Shown here one piece after another: positions 60,407-64,000 of a DNA stretch of 64,000 nucleotides. The notes below the pieces were generated by a model, which was not told where the DNA came from, did not search any database, and worked only from the letters and a program-made list of their open reading frames with translations. Position 1 is the first letter of the stretch; each line of letters starts with the position of its first letter. The stretch is from Hyphomicrobiales bacterium (GTDB lineage: Bacteria; Pseudomonadota; Alphaproteobacteria; Parvibaculales; Parvibaculaceae). The DNA lies in assembly GCA_016124805.1 (NCBI GenBank), contig WGND01000011.1, forward strand, positions 186,001 to 250,000. The letters run 5' to 3'. The translations under genes and the position numbers were made by a program.

Positions 60407-60484
60407 CGTGGATGCCCCGCATGAAGCGGGGCATGACGATTTTGAATTCAGATGTCATGGCCCGGCTTGGCCGGGCCATCCACG
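60407..60484. terminator. Palindromic repeat, possible bidirectional terminator
   Basis: The ends CGTGGATG and CATCCACG are inverted copies. Inside are two strong hairpins, ATGCCCCGC-ATGAA-GCGGGGCAT and ATGGCCCGGC-TTG-GCCGGGCCAT. It lies between the end of the valS region and the end of the converging alcohol dehydrogenase (60488). No T tract is seen, so a role in ending transcription is only likely. Confidence 0.55.
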
Positions 60485-60487
60485 TCT

Positions 60488-61573
60488 TTACGCATCAAAC
60501 ATGATGACGGAGCGGGCGAGTTCACCGCGCTTCAATTCATCAAAGGCATCATTGATCTGTTCGAGCTTGATGCGGTTTGAAATCATGTCATCAAGCTTCA
60601 GCTTGCCGGACATGTAGAAGTCCACCAGACGGGGCATGTCGACCGGGAAGCGGTTGGACCCCATGAGCGAGCCCTGGATTTTCTTTTCCTGAAGGAACTG
60701 GAAGCCCGGCAGTTCAAGCGACTGGCCGATCGGGATCATGCCGATGATCGTGGCCGTGCCGCCGCGGGCCAGCATGCCGAAGGCCTGTTCGGAAGTCACC
60801 TTGAGGCCGATGGCTTCAAAGGCGTGATGCACACCGCCATTGGTCATTTCCATGACCTGCGCCACGGGATCGCCATCCTTGGCATTGACGACATCGGTCG
60901 CCCCGAAATGCTTGGCCATGTTGAGCTTGGAGCCCTGCGTGTCGACCGCGATGATGCGACCGGCACCGGCAATGGCCGCGCCATTGATGCAGGCAAGGCC
61001 GACGCCCCCGCAACCGATGACGGCAACGGTTTCGCCGGGGCGCACATTTGACGTGTGCATGACAGCGCCCACGCCCGTCATCACCGAACAGCCGATCAGC
61101 GCGGCGCGGTCCAGCGGCATGTCCTTGCGGATGGCCACGCAGGCATGCTCGTGAATAAGCATCATTTCGGCGAATGAGGAGAGGTTGAGGAACTGGTTCA
61201 CGGGGCCTGCGTCATTGTTCAGACGGGATTCCTCGCCGGCCTCGCGCTTGGTCTCCGGGCTCACGCAGCGCGACATGTGTCCCGTCAGGCAATGTTCGCA
61301 ATGGCCGCAATAGGCAGACAGGCAGGTAATGACATGGTCGCCTGGCTTGCAGGTGCGAACTTCGGAGCCGACCTGTTCGACAATGCCGGCTGATTCATGG
61401 CCGAGCACGGCGGGCATGGGATAGGGGTAGGAACCTTCGATGAAATGCAGGTCCGAGTGGCAGACGCCGGCGGCCACGGTGCGGATCAGCACTTCATGCG
61501 GGCCGGGCTTGTTGATTTGAACATCCTCGATCACGAGGGGCTTGCGCAATTCGCGCAGAACGGCAGCTTTCAT
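60488..61573 (-). CDS. Zinc-dependent alcohol dehydrogenase (MDR family)
   Basis: A 361-residue medium-chain dehydrogenase. Catalytic zinc ligands are the Cys in GVCHSDLH, the His in GHESAGIVEQVG and the later Cys in IGCSVMTGVGAV. The structural zinc uses four Cys in CGHCEHCLTGHMSRC. The NAD(P) site is GCGGVGLACINGA. The ATG at 61573 follows GGGAGGAAAT and is preferred. It resembles class III and acryloyl-CoA or benzyl alcohol-type dehydrogenases; the substrate is not settled by sequence alone. Confidence 0.9.
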   Translation of the reverse strand: MKAAVLRELRKPLVIEDVQINKPGPHEVLIRTVAAGVCHSDLHFIEGSYPYPMPAVLGHESAGIVEQVGSEVRTCKPGDHVITCLSAYCGHCEHCLTGHMSRCVSPETKREAGEESRLNNDAGPVNQFLNLSSFAEMMLIHEHACVAIRKDMPLDRAALIGCSVMTGVGAVMHTSNVRPGETVAVIGCGGVGLACINGAAIAGAGRIIAVDTQGSKLNMAKHFGATDVVNAKDGDPVAQVMEMTNGGVHHAFEAIGLKVTSEQAFGMLARGGTATIIGMIPIGQSLELPGFQFLQEKKIQGSLMGSNRFPVDMPRLVDFYMSGKLKLDDMISNRIKLEQINDAFDELKRGELARSVIMFDA

Positions 61574-61768
61574 CCGGATTTCCTCCCTTTTGCTCCGGTC
61601 TCTGGGGTCGGGGACCGGTTGCGACGAATCTTCGCCTTTTGCACGGGGCGCGGTCAACTCAACTTTCTGTCGCCGGGCGGGCGCCATTTACCCTGATCTT
61701 CAGCAAGGGGTTTGCATTGGCCCGCGATCTGCCACAATGCGGCCCAGTTCGCACGAAAGAATGGTGAC

Positions 61769-62524
61769 ATGACAAATTTCAAGCGCCTTTCCCTGCTCGC
61801 CGCCACGCTCGGGCTTTCACTCTCGCTCAACGGGCAGCTTCACGCCGAAGTCCTGCCGGAATCACAGGCTGCCTTCAATGCAGGGCTCTCGGCCTATCAG
61901 GCCGGGGATATTGCCACCGCCGTGACCGACTGGACCGATGCCGCCAAGGGGGGGCATGTCGGCGCCGCATGGATTCTGGGCAACCTCTATGACAGCGGCA
62001 AGGGTGTGCCGCAATCTGACGCCAAGGCGCATAATTATTATCTGCAGGCGGCCAAGGGTGGTCAGCCGGATGCGGCCACGCGCATCGGCCTCATCTATCT
62101 CAACGGCAAGAAGTCGATTGATGTGAAGCCGGATTATTCCGTTGCCATCCGCATGTTCGAGATCGGTGCTTTGGCGGCCAAGGCGGATGCGCAGTTCTAT
62201 CTCGCCATGATGTATTACCGCGGACAGGGTGTGGCTGTGGACCGCACCGAGGGTCTGCGCTGGCTGCTGCTCTCGGCCAAGAAACGCTACTCGCCGACTT
62301 TTGCCGAACTCGGCCGCATCTATATGGAAGGTCTGGGCGTCAGCAAGGACACGGTTCAGGGCTGGGCCTATCTGATGCTTGCCAACCGTTTCGCAACCAA
62401 TGACGACCAGCGCGGCACATCCGTGGATGCGATGAATAAATATGATGGCTGGATGCAGGCTTCCGAAAAGCAGGCCGCGGCCCGCAAGGCCGACGAGTGG
62501 CTTGCCTCTCATAAGAACGGTTGA
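61769..62524 (+). CDS. Secreted Sel1-repeat protein, second copy
   Basis: A 251-residue exported protein. The signal peptide runs to about residue 28 (RLSLLAATLGLSLSLNGQLHA, cleavage after AEV or LHA). At least four Sel1 repeats follow, e.g. AAWILGNLYDSGKGVPQSDA, AATRIGLIYLNGKKSI and AQFYLAMMYYRGQGVAVD. The ATG at 61769 follows GTGACATG with a weak ribosome site. It has the same outline as the protein at 26683 but is a different gene; no local partners are seen. Confidence 0.85.
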   Translation: MTNFKRLSLLAATLGLSLSLNGQLHAEVLPESQAAFNAGLSAYQAGDIATAVTDWTDAAKGGHVGAAWILGNLYDSGKGVPQSDAKAHNYYLQAAKGGQPDAATRIGLIYLNGKKSIDVKPDYSVAIRMFEIGALAAKADAQFYLAMMYYRGQGVAVDRTEGLRWLLLSAKKRYSPTFAELGRIYMEGLGVSKDTVQGWAYLMLANRFATNDDQRGTSVDAMNKYDGWMQASEKQAAARKADEWLASHKNG

Positions 62525-62527
62525 GGC

Positions 62528-62911
62528 CTACTCGAAGACGACTTTTTCTTCGCCCAGCCAGAGCGGTGATTTCCTGAAATCGATGAAGCTGCTTTCGTCC
62601 TCGTAAAGGGCGCGGCTGGCATTCAGGCCTTCCTCTGTTTCAAGGACCGCCAGCAGGTCCCCGGCACTCTCCCACCAGAGCTGCGCCACGCCGTCATAGA
62701 TCGCGGGCGCATTTTCCAGACCGCTGCCACGCCCTTCGCGCAAGCCATCGCTCAATTCCACGGGCAGTGAATGCATCTGGACATAGCGCTTGATGCGCAG
62801 CGCCGCGCGATGGCTTTTTACCAGCGGGGCATGTTTGTTCCACCAATAATCCTGGAATTCATCGACACTGAGATGGGGCAGGCGGGTCAGGCAGAAGGTC
62901 AGCTTGATCAT
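62528..62911 (-). CDS. EthD-domain-like protein
   Basis: A 127-residue dimeric alpha/beta-barrel-type protein. MIKLTFCLTRLPHLSVDEFQDYWWNKHAPLV matches the EthD/NIPSNAP-type opening, with the conserved His in NKHAPL. EthD proteins are linked to degradation of ethers or aromatic compounds in some clusters, but most are uncharacterised. It is convergent with the Sel1 gene (three bases between stops) and divergent from the metallopeptidase gene. Confidence 0.8.
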   Translation of the reverse strand: MIKLTFCLTRLPHLSVDEFQDYWWNKHAPLVKSHRAALRIKRYVQMHSLPVELSDGLREGRGSGLENAPAIYDGVAQLWWESAGDLLAVLETEEGLNASRALYEDESSFIDFRKSPLWLGEEKVVFE

Positions 62912-62998
62912 GGGGTTTTTCCCTCATTTTTCTTTTTTCTGGGCTGATGCCATCATGGCCGCCATCGCTCGGAAATAAAAGCTGCATCGGAGTTTTGA

Positions 62999-64000
62999 AT
63001 GCGTATCGCGGTTGGTGGATTTCAGCACGAGACCAATACATTTGCCCCCACCAAGGCTGATTACGCCGCCTTTGCGCAGTCCGATAGCTGGCCCGCCTTG
63101 CAACGGGGGCCAGCGCTGCTGACGGCCTTTGCAGACATGAATGTGCCGATTACCGGTTTTCTGGACGCTGCCAAGGCGGATAGTCAGACACTTCTGCCGC
63201 TTGTCTGGTGTTCGGCCACGCCGTCTGCCCCCGTCACGGATGATGCCTTTGAGCGCGTCATGGGGATGATGCTGGAAGATTTGGCAGCGGCCCTTTCGAC
63301 GGGCCTTGATGGCGTCTATCTCGATCTGCACGGCGCCATGGTCACCGAGACTTATGAGGATGGCGAAGGCGAAATACTGGCGCGCGTCCGCCGAATGATC
63401 GGCTCCGACATTCCTCTTGTTGCCAGTCTTGATCTCCATGCCAATGTCTCGCAGCGCATGGTCGACGAGGCTGACGCCTTGATCGCCTATCGCACCTATC
63501 CCCATGTCGACATGCGCGACACGGGCGTACGCGCCCATGCGCATCTGACAGGCCTCCTCAGCGGTCTGCCGCGACAGGCCAAGGCCTTCCGCAAACTGGA
63601 CTACATCATTCCGCTGACGGCGCAATGCACGCTGATTGAACCGGCGCGACATATCTATGCCCATGTGGCGCATCTCGACGGCAAGATGCTGGGCAATGGC
63701 GAAGTGAGCGTGACCTCCTTTGCGACCGGATTTCCACCGGTTGATATTTCGATGAACGGTCCATCTGTCTTTGCCTATGCCGACACGCAGTCTGCGGCTG
63801 ACGAAGCGGCGGGCGAGCTTGCCGATATGGTCACAGCCTGCGAGCCGCGCTTTGTCGAGCGACTCTGGTCTGCGCGTGACGCTGTTGCGCATGCCATCGC
63901 CACGTCAAGCGATGCCGGTGGTCCTGTCGTGCTGGCCGACACGCAGGATAATCCCGGCGCGGGCGGCAATGGCGATACGGTCGGCATTCTGCGCGAGATG
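62999..64000 (+). CDS. MlrC/M81-family metallopeptidase, N-terminal part
   Basis: The gene runs off the window; 334 codons are visible, beginning MRIAVGGFQHETNTFAP. The metal site of the family is present as D145-x-H147 (SLDLHANVS) and H169 (YPHVDMRDTG), with the same 2 and 22 residue spacing as in microcystinase C. LDLHGAMV near 108-115 and LADTQDNPGAGGNGDT further on are conserved family segments. GGAG at 62989-62992 lies six bases before the ATG. Members degrade linear microcystin or unknown small peptides; the true substrate here is unknown. Confidence 0.88.
   Translation, partial: MRIAVGGFQHETNTFAPTKADYAAFAQSDSWPALQRGPALLTAFADMNVPITGFLDAAKADSQTLLPLVWCSATPSAPVTDDAFERVMGMMLEDLAAALSTGLDGVYLDLHGAMVTETYEDGEGEILARVRRMIGSDIPLVASLDLHANVSQRMVDEADALIAYRTYPHVDMRDTGVRAHAHLTGLLSGLPRQAKAFRKLDYIIPLTAQCTLIEPARHIYAHVAHLDGKMLGNGEVSVTSFATGFPPVDISMNGPSVFAYADTQSAADEAAGELADMVTACEPRFVERLWSARDAVAHAIATSSDAGGPVVLADTQDNPGAGGNGDTVGILREM

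Overview
The window looks like a chromosomal stretch from an alphaproteobacterium. The GC-rich background, a popZ gene just upstream of valS, the pcm-tolC-popZ-valS order, a mitochondrial NDUFS4-like complex I accessory subunit, an aapJQMP amino-acid transporter, an Mrp antiporter operon and a form I CO dehydrogenase-like gene set all fit that class. I cannot name the genus. Both ends are cut inside genes: glpX on the left and an mlrC-like metallopeptidase on the right.

Layout. 1-2.3 kb: end of glpX, then recJ. 2.4-5.03 kb: a small AT-rich island inserted at the 3' end of tRNA-Glu, with a repeat of the tRNA 3' end at its far border. It holds three overlapping unknown genes led by a TIGR04255-like protein and has no visible integrase. 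5.2-11.8 kb: oxidoreductase and housekeeping genes (nitronate monooxygenase-like, glyoxalase, sirtuin, alpha-glucosidase, globin, SDR), including an SDR-fold protein that carries the sequence signatures of a halohydrin dehalogenase, paired with a VOC protein. 11.8-16.4 kb: a molybdenum hydroxylase operon (coxG, coxS, coxM, split xdhC, MoeA/MobA-like fusion) without a large subunit. 16.5-24.2 kb: a ten-gene Mrp/Mbh-type antiporter operon. 24.4-28.7 kb: double cold-shock protein, thioesterase, tRNA-Pro, NDUFS4-like subunit, tRNA-Arg, Sel1-repeat lipid/envelope-type secreted protein and an aldonolactone oxidase-like flavoprotein.

28.7-39.3 kb: metC-modABC on the minus strand, the aap transporter on the plus strand, then GNAT, sulfurtransferase and cysteine synthase. 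39.4-42 kb: NUDIX hydrolase, cyclopropane fatty acid synthase, tRNA-Asn and a small membrane protein. 42-53.8 kb: a Wzx/Wzy-type polysaccharide cluster (deacetylase, two CelD-like acyltransferases, flippase, cupin/JmjC-like protein, chain-length/kinase protein, Wza-like lipoprotein, GT4, polymerase/ligase) that resembles holdfast-type adhesin clusters in content. 53.8-60.1 kb: tRNA-Cys, pcm, tolC, popZ, valS. 60.0-60.5 kb: a 158-bp tandem duplication of the valS tail plus palindromic intergenic repeats. 60.5-64 kb: zinc alcohol dehydrogenase, a second Sel1-repeat protein, an EthD-like protein and the start of an MlrC-like peptidase.

Functionally, modABC, the MoeA/MobA-like protein and the XdhC pair fit supply and insertion of a molybdenum cofactor for the coxSM enzyme, whose catalytic subunit must lie elsewhere. 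The best candidates for something undescribed are the three-gene cassette in the tRNA-Glu island, the halohydrin dehalogenase/VOC pair, and the large-subunit-less cox operon next to the Mrp operon.
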